From Synechococcus sp. UW140 (GTDB taxonomy: Bacteria; Cyanobacteriota; Cyanobacteriia; PCC-6307; Cyanobiaceae), in NCBI RefSeq assembly GCF_900474295.1, contig NZ_UCOB01000006.1, forward strand, positions 1 through 64,000: a stretch of 64,000 bases of DNA, read 5' to 3'. Made by a program: the position numbers and the translations under genes. The first letter of the stretch is position 1; each line of letters begins with the position of its first letter. Under the pieces are notes generated by a model. It saw only the letters and a list, made by a program, of their open reading frames with translations, was not told the DNA's origin and ran no database searches. Below, piece after piece: positions 7,890 through 16,149 of this stretch.

Positions 7890-9080
7890 ATGCGCGATCG
7901 CTTGCTTTGGCTCACAAGCTTGTTGTTTGTCGCTTGGTTGGTCTGGGCAGAGACCAGTTTTCAGTTTTATGAGCAGTCACTCGGGCGGGATCTGGGCTTG
8001 TCCGTGAGTCGGGTTTCGTTGATTGCTGGCAGCTTTCTTGTGCCCTATGGATTGCTGCAAATTCCTGTCGGTCGCCTTCTCGATCAGGGACGTCTGGACC
8101 GTTGGTTGTGGATGGCTGCCCTGTTGGCCTCTGGATTCAGTGTCGCCTTTGCCTTCAGTCACGATTTGCCCGGTCTGATGCTCAGTCGTATGGGGATGGG
8201 CATGGCCTGTGCGGTGGCTTTCCCTGCCTCAGCGCTGATCGCCCGTAAGACGCTGCCAGCGAAGCGTTTTCCCTTGGCGATGGGGCTCACGGACAGCCTG
8301 CTGGGGTGGGGTGCTGCTTTCGCCGCCTTTGTGCCATTGGTCTTACCGACGGCGGCCTGGAGGCACCTAGTGATCGTTCAGGCGCTGTTGTTGGCGGTGC
8401 TGGTGGTTGTGCCTGTGATTGTCTTGACGCAAGGCAGGACGGTTCTGGTGTGTGCACCTGATCGACACCGCTCGCAGAGTGCTGATCCGTGGACCCCCAC
8501 AGCTGTAGGCCAAGTCATCCGAGCTTGTCTCATTTACGCGTGGGGCGGTGGGTTTGTCTTTGGTCTTGCCCAATACGGATTGATTTCTGGTCTGCGCGGT
8601 TGGAGCGGAGAGCGCATGCAGTGGATGTCACTGACGATGTCCCTGGGGATCGCCTTAGGCATGGTGCTGTCGGGATATCTCGGCAGCTGTGCGCTGCGTC
8701 GGGGGCGAGTGCTGCTGACAGGCACCGTGCTGAATGGATTGGCTCTTCTGGCTCTGTTGCAGCTCCCCAATCATGCGTCTGCGGCGCTGGTGGCGTCTGC
8801 GCTCTGTCTGGGTCTCGGGCTAGGTGCTGCAGTGCTCGCCTTCCCATTGGCAGAAGAAGGAGCTCCGCAGGGGCACACCGCTTTGACAGTGGCGATCGTG
8901 AACACCACTGGCACGGTGATGGGTGGGGTGATGGCGATTGTCTCTGGGCTGATCCTTCAGGCATCAGCCCCTGGGGATGTGATGCCTGTGCTGATGGTCT
9001 ATGGCCTACTGGCCTTGTTTGGCGTTGCCATCGCTTTGGGGCTGGTGTTCAGGCCATCGCTTGATCAAGGTCTGTCTTGA
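7890..9080 (+). CDS. Major facilitator superfamily transporter
   Basis: 396 aa from ATG 7890 (a GTG at 7881 is in frame). About 11-12 hydrophobic helices can be seen. The loop after helix 2 reads GRLLDQGRLDR, the MFS motif A, and helix 4 carries the RMGMGMACAVAFP signature. The substrate is unknown; the family moves sugars, drugs, organic acids or metabolites by proton-coupled antiport or symport. The 3' end overlaps the convergent BCCT gene by 16 bp. A HIP1-like GCGATCGC octamer covers codons 2-4. Confidence 0.85.
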   Translation: MRDRLLWLTSLLFVAWLVWAETSFQFYEQSLGRDLGLSVSRVSLIAGSFLVPYGLLQIPVGRLLDQGRLDRWLWMAALLASGFSVAFAFSHDLPGLMLSRMGMGMACAVAFPASALIARKTLPAKRFPLAMGLTDSLLGWGAAFAAFVPLVLPTAAWRHLVIVQALLLAVLVVVPVIVLTQGRTVLVCAPDRHRSQSADPWTPTAVGQVIRACLIYAWGGGFVFGLAQYGLISGLRGWSGERMQWMSLTMSLGIALGMVLSGYLGSCALRRGRVLLTGTVLNGLALLALLQLPNHASAALVASALCLGLGLGAAVLAFPLAEEGAPQGHTALTVAIVNTTGTVMGGVMAIVSGLILQASAPGDVMPVLMVYGLLALFGVAIALGLVFRPSLDQGLS

Positions 9081-10636
9081 CCGCTGCGCTGCGCTTCTTT
9101 CCAAGCCAACCGTGGAGCCGTCCATAGGGTCGCGAGCACGAGCGGGGTGACAGGAACCGCAGCAATCACAATGAAGGCCTGCAGAGCGTTGATCGATGTG
9201 GGATCGGTCAGGCTGGAGCCGACCCGGAGCAGCACTAGCGTGAGGCTGCCGATCATGAGAGCCCAGAAGAGGCGGAGTGGTGCTGGGGGTTCATCCCGGC
9301 CGCTCACCACCATGGCTGCGGCATAGCTCATCGAGTCGGCGCTGGTGCACATGAACAGCACCACCAGCAACAGACCAATTGGAATCAGAAGTCCCGACAG
9401 CGGAAGGTGGCTGAGGATCGTCAGCAATGTGGATGCGGCGGCATTGATGCCGTCGCTCTCAAGTGCACTGGTGATGTCCTTACCGTTCAGGTCTAGATAC
9501 ATGCCTGTTCCACCCACAAGCGTGAACCAGAGATTGGTGACCAGTGGGCAGAGAATGGCCACCGCAAGCACCAATTCCCGGATACTGCGTCCACGGCTCA
9601 CCCCGGCTGTGAACAGGCCCATCAGGGGTGCGTAGCCGAGGAACCAGCCCCAGTAGAAGATCGTCCACCAGTTGAGCCATTCGCCTGTTTGGGCATTGCG
9701 AGGAAGGAGGGCCATCTGGGGGAGATGAACCACATTGCTCAGCAGTGCGCTGAAGAAGTGTTGGATCAGCCAAAGTCCAGGGCCCAGAAGCAGCAGCCCA
9801 GCCGCCAGGGCGATGGTGAGCCACACGTTGAGCTCCGACAGCCATTTGATGCCTTTCTGAATGCCGCTGACGGTTGACGTGGCGAACACGGCAGTCAGTA
9901 GGACGACCACGAGCGATTGCAGACCAGCACTGTTGGTGATCCATGGCAGTTGGCCGGCAGCATCGCTGAGCTGAAGGGAGAGAAACCCAAGCGGCCCCAC
10001 GGTGCCGGCGATTGCTGCGACCACTGAAAGGCCATCGGCGAGATCGCCGATGGGTCCGTCCACCCACCCCCTTGGCAGCACAGTGACCAAAAGGGTGCGG
10101 GGGCGAAGGGGTTCACCACGCCGCTCCAGAATCGAAAACGTGATGGTGGTAGTGGTGGCAACCAGGGCCCAGGCGAGGAATCCCCAGTGCAGAAAACTCA
10201 CGGCCAGGGCTGGATCCACGGCCGCAGCCGTTTTCCCCTCAACCCCTGCTGCTTGGAACAGAGGGGAAGGGGTGAGGTAGTGAAACAGCGGTTCGGCTGC
10301 TGACCAGAACACGCCGCCGCCGGCGAGCAGGGTGCAGATCAAGACTGCACACCAGTCAAAGAACTTGAAACTTGGTTTCGCGTTCTCACCCCCCAGTCTC
10401 AGCTTCCCCACAGGGCTCACTGCGATGGCCAGCGCGATCAGGAACAGCAGCAGCACCATCCACTGCCAGAGCCCACCGAGCAGCGTGCTGATCAGTTCTT
10501 GGCCCTGATCGGTGAACTTTTTGGCCAGGGCCAGGTCGATGGCTGACACGACCAGGAACACCAGCAAAGGGCCTGCTCCCACCCATAGGGGTGGTTGGCG
10601 CCACCAGGGGCGAGGGGAAGGGGTGGATTGCGGCAT
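9065..10636 (-). CDS. BCCT family transporter (betaine/carnitine/choline type)
   Basis: 523 aa with 12 predicted helices. BCCT carriers take up quaternary ammonium or related zwitterionic solutes coupled to Na+ or H+. The family signature is clear: GGGVFWSAAEPL in helix 4 and WWTIFYWGWFLGYAPLMG followed by SRGRSIREL in helix 8. In characterised glycine-betaine carriers the helix-8 segment carries more tryptophans (WAWWISWSP); here two appear as Phe and Tyr, so the ligand may not be glycine betaine (inference from remembered family sequences). It is the last gene of a four-gene minus-strand run, 36 bp after the FAD-dependent oxidase, which suggests it imports or exports that pathway's substrate. 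Confidence 0.93.
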   Translation of the reverse strand: MPQSTPSPRPWWRQPPLWVGAGPLLVFLVVSAIDLALAKKFTDQGQELISTLLGGLWQWMVLLLFLIALAIAVSPVGKLRLGGENAKPSFKFFDWCAVLICTLLAGGGVFWSAAEPLFHYLTPSPLFQAAGVEGKTAAAVDPALAVSFLHWGFLAWALVATTTTITFSILERRGEPLRPRTLLVTVLPRGWVDGPIGDLADGLSVVAAIAGTVGPLGFLSLQLSDAAGQLPWITNSAGLQSLVVVLLTAVFATSTVSGIQKGIKWLSELNVWLTIALAAGLLLLGPGLWLIQHFFSALLSNVVHLPQMALLPRNAQTGEWLNWWTIFYWGWFLGYAPLMGLFTAGVSRGRSIRELVLAVAILCPLVTNLWFTLVGGTGMYLDLNGKDITSALESDGINAAASTLLTILSHLPLSGLLIPIGLLLVVLFMCTSADSMSYAAAMVVSGRDEPPAPLRLFWALMIGSLTLVLLRVGSSLTDPTSINALQAFIVIAAVPVTPLVLATLWTAPRLAWKEAQRSGQDRP

Positions 10637-10672
10637 GGATTTCTGGGGAGGGAGCGAGGCGCGGACGTCGAT

Positions 10673-11863
10673 TTAGGGGCGCACTGCCTGACGCTGGTGG
10701 CTCCAGCAGCTCAGATCAACAGCTGGTTGTTCGCCACGGGCTAGTCGGGCGAGTGAGTCACCGATGAGTGGTGCGAATTTGAAGGATTGGCCCGATCCCC
10801 CTGCGAACAGGCTCAGTTTCGGGGTGAGACGATCCAGCACGAAGTTCACATCGCTGGTCATGGAGTATGGGCTGATCACCGTTTCAACGCGTTCCTGCAC
10901 GCCTTCGAGGTTGTTGAACAGGAAATGGTCCAGCAGCTCGACCAGTCGTGGCGGTGGTTCGCTGCTCATGGCGTTGGGTTCAGCTACGCGCAGCTCTTTC
11001 GGTGCCCAGTCGATCCCGCTTTTGATCCTTGGCCTGCCATCCTCTGTTCGGCTCAAGACGGGGAAGCCGTAATACAGCCCGCCGTCATCGCCACGCTCCT
11101 GCTGGAAGCAGAACCATTGCGGGTAACGGTCGGCGAGGTTTGGATCCACCGTGTAGTGGGCCCAAAGCATCGGCCAGATCTCGAGCTTGGGAGCAAGACC
11201 GAGGGGGGCGAGCAGCAACTGGCTCCAGATTCCGCAAGCCACCACCACCTGGTCGGCTGCGATGTGATGGCCATTCTCCAGGCGGACACCGCCGCCATCA
11301 GCATCAATGCTGCTGACTGGGCTGTGCTCGATCAGTTGATGGCCAGCGTTGCGGGCGGTGCGAATCCAATGGGCGATTACTTTGTCGCTACGCACCGCAC
11401 CCGCCGTGGGTTCAAACAGGCCGGTGAACTCCGCTTTGGGTTTCAGCGGGAAGCGGGCTGCAATCTCAGCCGCATTGAGTGCTTCGTAAGGAATGCCCTG
11501 GTCATCCATCACTCTGCGCGCTCCAGGGATCGATCCCTCGATCGTTTCCTCATTCCAGCTTTCGCCGTAGAAGAGCAACCCGTGGGTTTGGCGCAGTGTT
11601 TCGCCGGCGTGGGTTTCTTCCTTTCGCCACAGCCTGTTGGCTTCCTGGGCTAGACGGCACAGCACCGGGTCGGAGTACATCTCGCGGAACATCCGGGTTT
11701 CGCCGAAGCTGCTGGCTTTGGCATGGGCCAGGGTCTGGGCCTCAACCAACACCACATCAGTGATGCCACTGCGCGCTAATGAAGCCGCGCAGCTCAGGCC
11801 TGCCATGCCACCGCCAACGATGACGACAGACGTCTGAGCTGGAATGGGGGCAGGACTGGTCAT
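10673..11863 (-). CDS. FAD-dependent amine oxidase, sarcosine oxidase / N-methyltryptophan oxidase-like
   Basis: 396 aa. The N-terminus has the ADP-binding loop VIVGGGMAG (14-22), followed by SSFGETRMFREMY, the motif of the monomeric sarcosine oxidase / MTOX family, and GGSGQSFKFAPLIG near the C-terminus. The family oxidises secondary (often N-methyl) amino acids to imines with H2O2 release. In characterised members FAD is attached to a cysteine in a segment that here reads ISPYSMTSD, with no cysteine, so FAD may be non-covalent or the reaction may differ. The start overlaps the stop of the dehydrogenase gene upstream by 4 bp (ATGA), indicating translational coupling. Confidence 0.88.
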   Translation of the reverse strand: MTSPAPIPAQTSVVIVGGGMAGLSCAASLARSGITDVVLVEAQTLAHAKASSFGETRMFREMYSDPVLCRLAQEANRLWRKEETHAGETLRQTHGLLFYGESWNEETIEGSIPGARRVMDDQGIPYEALNAAEIAARFPLKPKAEFTGLFEPTAGAVRSDKVIAHWIRTARNAGHQLIEHSPVSSIDADGGGVRLENGHHIAADQVVVACGIWSQLLLAPLGLAPKLEIWPMLWAHYTVDPNLADRYPQWFCFQQERGDDGGLYYGFPVLSRTEDGRPRIKSGIDWAPKELRVAEPNAMSSEPPPRLVELLDHFLFNNLEGVQERVETVISPYSMTSDVNFVLDRLTPKLSLFAGGSGQSFKFAPLIGDSLARLARGEQPAVDLSCWSHQRQAVRP

Positions 11864-12915
11864 TCCGTTTCTCCGAAACTGAGACCGATGGGCTCCGTGC
11901 GGGGGGCTGCAGCCACTTGATTCAGGGCAGCCCCCACAGACAGGCCTTGATCGCGTTGGTTCAGATACTTGCTGGCGCGTTGGCGCACTTCATCCCTAAC
12001 GAATGTGTAAACGTCCTCAGCACCGGCACCTTTCCAGGCTTCAGGGGAGAAGCGTTCAATCGAGTCGGCAATCACGGCTCCCGCATTAACCAGAGGATCG
12101 GGCAAAACAGGTATGTCACGCTCCCTCAGGCTCTCGGCCAGCTGGGGATCCTGGAAGGGTGCATTGGCGGCGGGGACCACCGCCTTGGTCCGCAGCGCCG
12201 CGGTGATCGAGGCATCTATCAGGCCTGAGATCGAGCAGGGCAGCAACAGATCCAGCTCCAGTTCCCACCAAGGACAATCGTTGGGAAGAGGTGTTGCGCC
12301 TTTGAAGCCGGCTCGCTCCCGGCTCAGATCAACGGTGAACACTGTCCAGCCGTGGTCCACCAAGGTGCGGGCGACCGTGCCGCCCACGGCGCCGCAACCG
12401 TGAACCAGGGCGCGCCCTGGTTCAGCATCTTCCAGTTTGTTGCCCAGCACGGCTTCCACAGCACCAAGGGTGCCGTGGGCAGTGGCAGCGCTGGCATCCA
12501 CCGGACTGCCCACCGCTGCCAGCACATGGGGCGTCAAGGCGGTCAGACGCTCCATGTCTTCGAGGCTGGTGTTGAGATCACAGCCTGTGATCATTGCCCC
12601 GTCCAGAGATTCGAGAAGCTCTGCGGTGACGCTGATCAATTCCTCTTTCACCGCTTCTGGGTCGGAGGCGCGAGCAACGATCTTGCCGCCTGCGAAACCG
12701 GTGCCGTAGAGATCGTGCTTGTGGGTCATCAGGCCAGCCAGGCGCTGTCCGTCAGCGATGCAGGCTTCATCGCTCGGGTAATTGAGCAGCCGAAGGCCAC
12801 CATTCGCCGGCCTCTTGGCATCCGTGGCTTCGGCCACCACAAAGACGGAGAGATGGTCGGAGACGTGTTCCGCCAGAACCGTCACCGGCGGCGTGTGATC
12901 TGTGGCGCTGCCCAT
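11860..12915 (-). CDS. Glu/Leu/Phe/Val dehydrogenase family protein
   Basis: 351 aa from ATG 12915, whose A is shared with the TGA of the upstream methyltransferase. The family deaminates amino acids to 2-oxoacids with NAD(P)+. Substrate-binding K66 (MTHK), catalytic K78 (GFAGGK) and the aspartate D113 (TGCDLNTS) are all retained, and the nucleotide loop reads GCGAVGG (173-179). It is therefore probably active. It resembles leucine dehydrogenases and the tryptophan-dehydrogenase branch (ScyB) known from other cyanobacteria more than glutamate dehydrogenase; the amino acid cannot be fixed from sequence. A longer frame to 13062 overlaps the methyltransferase and is rejected. Tight coupling on both sides implies one pathway. 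Confidence 0.9.
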   Translation of the reverse strand: MGSATDHTPPVTVLAEHVSDHLSVFVVAEATDAKRPANGGLRLLNYPSDEACIADGQRLAGLMTHKHDLYGTGFAGGKIVARASDPEAVKEELISVTAELLESLDGAMITGCDLNTSLEDMERLTALTPHVLAAVGSPVDASAATAHGTLGAVEAVLGNKLEDAEPGRALVHGCGAVGGTVARTLVDHGWTVFTVDLSRERAGFKGATPLPNDCPWWELELDLLLPCSISGLIDASITAALRTKAVVPAANAPFQDPQLAESLRERDIPVLPDPLVNAGAVIADSIERFSPEAWKGAGAEDVYTFVRDEVRQRASKYLNQRDQGLSVGAALNQVAAAPRTEPIGLSFGETE

Positions 12916-13952
12916 CAGCCCACCCGTTCCATCATTTGATGGTGCTCGACGTAATCGAGACTCCACTCGCTCGGCGCAGCAGCAATTCGCTCTTGCAGGC
13001 GTTGATACACCGTGTCTGCAGCTTGATCGCCTGCGGCGGAAGCAAAGCTGTGACGGCTCCAACTGCGGATCGTGGCCATCAGTCCTGCCGCGAACGTGGC
13101 GGTGTCACCGTCCTCGTTCCAGCGGCGGCGATAAGGGCACTTCACATAGGCCGTTCGCTCATCCACCAGGCGAAGACCGTTGCGGTATGCCGGCGACGAC
13201 TGGTCTTTGAGGGGGGCCATGAACTCCGTCGGTGACTTGTAGAAGTTGTTGACGGTGCCATTGCGGTATTGCTCCTCGCTAATCAGTCCTTCGTCGGCCA
13301 TGCCGCGCCAGATCTGATGGAGCTGGTCGTGCACATTGCGGGTTTCCCCTCCGTTGTGCCCCAGATAGCGACCCTGTTCATCGCGTGAAAGATTCACGGT
13401 TAACAGTCGCCCTCCCACCTTGAGCTCGCGGCTGCGCAGTTCAAGGACGTAGTTCCAGTCTTTCAGCGCTTGGGCCGTGAAGCGTTCCAAGGCTTCGCTA
13501 TCGCCGGAGGCAAGCACATGGGTATGGGTATTGAGCGGACCTGGAGAGGCGCTCAGCCAGTGCATCGCGGTGGCGGAGAAGCCGAAACTCACCGTGTCTG
13601 GTGCCACGGAGGGCTCATAGAAACTGCGAGCACTCACTAAGACGGTCGGCTTCGGGGACCGAGGAATCTGGAGGGCCAAGTTTTCCGCCAAGGCCACGTT
13701 GTCGTTGCTTGGCAGGTCATTGCCGATCAGCGTCAGATGCGCCTCAGGCTGGTTGGCATGCAGGCGATCCAGAATCTGGTTCCAGAGACCAACAGCGGTG
13801 CCACCATCGGCAGCTCCGTAGTCGATTAGCACGTGGCTGTTTTGGGCAGCCAGGGAATCCACACAAGTCAAGGCCCAGTCCGAAGCAGCTTCGATGCAGA
13901 GCAGAGCTCCTTCGGTCTGTGCGCTGTAACCCGTGGTCATGGCGATGGCCAT
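12915..13952 (-). CDS. SABATH family SAM-dependent methyltransferase (carboxyl- or N-methyltransferase)
   Basis: 345 aa from ATG 13952 (13940 is an alternative). The hallmarks of the plant salicylate/jasmonate/caffeine methyltransferase family are plain: SAM loop DYGAADGG (44-51), NDLPSND (78-84), SARSFYEPS (107-115), AMHWLS (129-134) and NNFYKSPTEF. Plant members methylate carboxylates of small acids or ring nitrogens of xanthosine. A bacterial copy next to an amino acid dehydrogenase and an N-methyl-amine oxidase homologue suggests a small amino-acid-derived substrate. A longer frame to 14105 overlaps rdgB and is rejected. The stop overlaps the next gene's start by one base. Confidence 0.88.
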   Translation of the reverse strand: MAIAMTTGYSAQTEGALLCIEAASDWALTCVDSLAAQNSHVLIDYGAADGGTAVGLWNQILDRLHANQPEAHLTLIGNDLPSNDNVALAENLALQIPRSPKPTVLVSARSFYEPSVAPDTVSFGFSATAMHWLSASPGPLNTHTHVLASGDSEALERFTAQALKDWNYVLELRSRELKVGGRLLTVNLSRDEQGRYLGHNGGETRNVHDQLHQIWRGMADEGLISEEQYRNGTVNNFYKSPTEFMAPLKDQSSPAYRNGLRLVDERTAYVKCPYRRRWNEDGDTATFAAGLMATIRSWSRHSFASAAGDQAADTVYQRLQERIAAAPSEWSLDYVEHHQMMERVG

Positions 13953-14004
13953 CGACCTCGTCAGCGTCAGATTGCACGGTACAGCGCTGCCTAGGCCTGA
14001 CTCG

Positions 14005-14592
14005 CTACACAACCTTAAGAAGCTCGCGCAGCTTTGGCTCCAGCTGCATGAAGGCAAGGCCGCGATGGCTAAGGCGCTCTTTGGTGTCTGACGGCATCTC
14101 TGCAAAGGTCAGGTCGGTGCCGGTTGCTTCGAAGATGGGGTCGTATCCAAAGCCATCCTCCCCCCGTGGTTCCTGGGTGATTCGTCCTAGGCAACGGCCC
14201 TCGACTTCGGCCAGCACGCGGCCATCGGGGGCGGCGATGCAGAGAGCAGCACTGAAGTGTGCCTCACGGTTTGTGTTGGCGCCTAACTGCAAGAGCAGGC
14301 GGGTGATCCGTGCTTCATCTGTGTCGGCATAGCGCGCGGAGTAGACGCCGGGAGCGCCTCCGAGGGCTTCCACGCTCAATCCCGAATCATCGGCCAGAGC
14401 CCAATGGTCGGTTGCAGCGGCCACGGCAATGGCTTTGATCCTTGCATTTTCGCTGAAGCTGGTGCCAGTTTCCTCCACATCCATGTCGCTGGGCTGGGGC
14501 TTCAGGTTCAGAGGTAAATGGGCCAGCAGGCGAGCGAATTCACGGATCTTTCCGGCATTGCCGCTGGCGATGACCAGGGTGCGAGGTCTCAT
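14005..14592 (-). CDS. rdgB: Non-canonical purine NTP pyrophosphatase, RdgB/HAM1 type
   Basis: 195 aa. Hydrolyses dITP/ITP and XTP to monophosphates, cleaning the nucleotide pool of deaminated purines. Motifs: N-terminal LVIASGNAGKIREF, the metal site ADDSGLSVEALGGAPGVYS and the late GFGYDPIF, all intact; length is normal. It is 31 bp downstream of the phosphohexomutase and 52 bp upstream of the SABATH methyltransferase, so it may share a transcript with both, though it has no obvious role in the downstream module. Confidence 0.96.
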   Translation of the reverse strand: MRPRTLVIASGNAGKIREFARLLAHLPLNLKPQPSDMDVEETGTSFSENARIKAIAVAAATDHWALADDSGLSVEALGGAPGVYSARYADTDEARITRLLLQLGANTNREAHFSAALCIAAPDGRVLAEVEGRCLGRITQEPRGEDGFGYDPIFEATGTDLTFAEMPSDTKERLSHRGLAFMQLEPKLRELLKVV

Positions 14593-14623
14593 CGTGGCGA
14601 AAGGGAGAGTTGCGGAGATGGGC

Positions 14624-16084
14624 TCAGATCGCGGTGGCGAAGTTCTTGGCCCAGGTGAGCACCGTCTCGACTTGTTCGGAGCTGGGCGCTTCGCAGTACA
14701 GCCGCAGCAGTGGTTCGGTGCCGGAGAATCGGAGCATGAGCCAGTGGCTGGGGCCGAGCCGCAGCTTCACTCCGTCGATGGACATCACCTCTTGCACCGG
14801 TGTGCCGGCAACCTCCTTGGGTGGGTTCTGCGACAACAGTGTTTCGAGGCGGCGGCGGGAGGCCATGTCGGCCAGGCGCAGGTCCACACGGTCGTAATGG
14901 CTGGCTCCACCGCAGCGATCCTGTAGCGATGTCACTCTGGCGCCAAGCGGTTTGCCCCCTTCGACAAGCGCTTCGAGCACCAGTAGGGCTGCAAACAGGG
15001 CATCCCGTTCAGGCAGATGCATGCCGAAGCCCACACCACCGGATTCTTCACCGCCGATCAGCACCTCTCCGTTCAGCATCTGGGAGGCGATGTATTTGAA
15101 GCCCACAGGCAGTTCCAGCACCTCACGGTCAAGGTCTTCGGCGACTAGACGCATCAGGTCTGAACCGCTCACTGTTTTCACGACTGAGCCGGGAAGTTGG
15201 CGTGCACGCGCTAGATGGTCGATCAGCAGAGGCATCAGTTGTTGCGTACTGCAGAAATGCCCCTGCTCATCCACCGCAGCAATGCGGTCGCCGTCGCCGT
15301 CAAATACCAGGCCCACAGCTGGAGAACCGCTTGCACTCGTCTCCTTCACGGTGGTGATCAATTCCTGCAAGTAACGGGCGAGAGGCTCAGGTGGGTTGCC
15401 GCCGAACAGAGGGTCGCGGCAGCTGCGGATTTCACGGACTGGTCCATCCGGGCCACCGAGCAGCTCGGCCATGCACCCGGCGGCAGAGCCATGCATGGGA
15501 TCAACAATGACCTTCAGGTTCATGGCATCAAGGCCGCGGCGTAGGCCATCAAGGTCGACCTTGGTTCGCAGAGATGCCAGATGCTCCGCTCTGGCGTCAA
15601 ACCGCTCGGTATCGCCTTGGATGGCTGCGGTGATGCCTCCCGCCGCTAGGCGCTTCTCGACTGCTGAGGTGAAGTCGCCCTCCACCGACCCTCCAAACGG
15701 GCCTTTGATCTTCAGCCCCAACCATTCCGGTGGGTTATGGCTGGCAGTAATCACCAGTGCCCCGAGTGCTTGACGTTCCACGACTGCTGAGCTGCAGGCA
15801 GGGGTGGGCACGGCGGTGGTGCTGAGGAGCGGTTTGAGGCCGCAGCCGCGCACTGCTGAAGCAATCGCCTCGGCGAGTTCTGGTGCAAGGAAGCGGCGGT
15901 CGTATCCGATCACCACAGTTTCACTCGCGTTGCTGGGCGGAGCTCGATGCGCCAGTTCCTGAGCTGAAGCGGCAGCAACCATCAGCAGGCGTTCCACGGT
16001 GATGTCGACCCCGAGGATCCCCCGCCATCCATCGGTGCCGAACTGGATTGGCGAGGCAGCGAGAGGTAGGGGAGCTGAAGCCAT
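14624..16084 (-). CDS. Phosphoglucomutase / phosphomannomutase family protein
   Basis: 486 aa. Interconverts hexose 1- and 6-phosphates through a phosphoserine. The active-site serine is S115 in TASHNPPEW, the Mg loop is DGDGDR (about residues 260-270), the sugar loop is GGEESGG, and the C-terminal phosphate-binding segment is RFSGTEPLLRLY. All four domains are present. Cyanobacteria carry more than one such mutase, so glucose versus mannose specificity is not assigned. It heads a six-gene minus-strand run that ends with the BCCT transporter. Confidence 0.93.
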   Translation of the reverse strand: MASAPLPLAASPIQFGTDGWRGILGVDITVERLLMVAAASAQELAHRAPPSNASETVVIGYDRRFLAPELAEAIASAVRGCGLKPLLSTTAVPTPACSSAVVERQALGALVITASHNPPEWLGLKIKGPFGGSVEGDFTSAVEKRLAAGGITAAIQGDTERFDARAEHLASLRTKVDLDGLRRGLDAMNLKVIVDPMHGSAAGCMAELLGGPDGPVREIRSCRDPLFGGNPPEPLARYLQELITTVKETSASGSPAVGLVFDGDGDRIAAVDEQGHFCSTQQLMPLLIDHLARARQLPGSVVKTVSGSDLMRLVAEDLDREVLELPVGFKYIASQMLNGEVLIGGEESGGVGFGMHLPERDALFAALLVLEALVEGGKPLGARVTSLQDRCGGASHYDRVDLRLADMASRRRLETLLSQNPPKEVAGTPVQEVMSIDGVKLRLGPSHWLMLRFSGTEPLLRLYCEAPSSEQVETVLTWAKNFATAI

Positions 16085-16149
16085 GGACGGCTGGAGGGAA
16101 GCAGGCGTTCGATTCAGGATCTAGCAGCGGGCCGCCGTAACGTCGGGCG

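Noticed and set aside
10787-11653. 288-codon open frame on the plus strand
   Set aside because: Antisense to the FAD-dependent oxidase, which has clear motifs.
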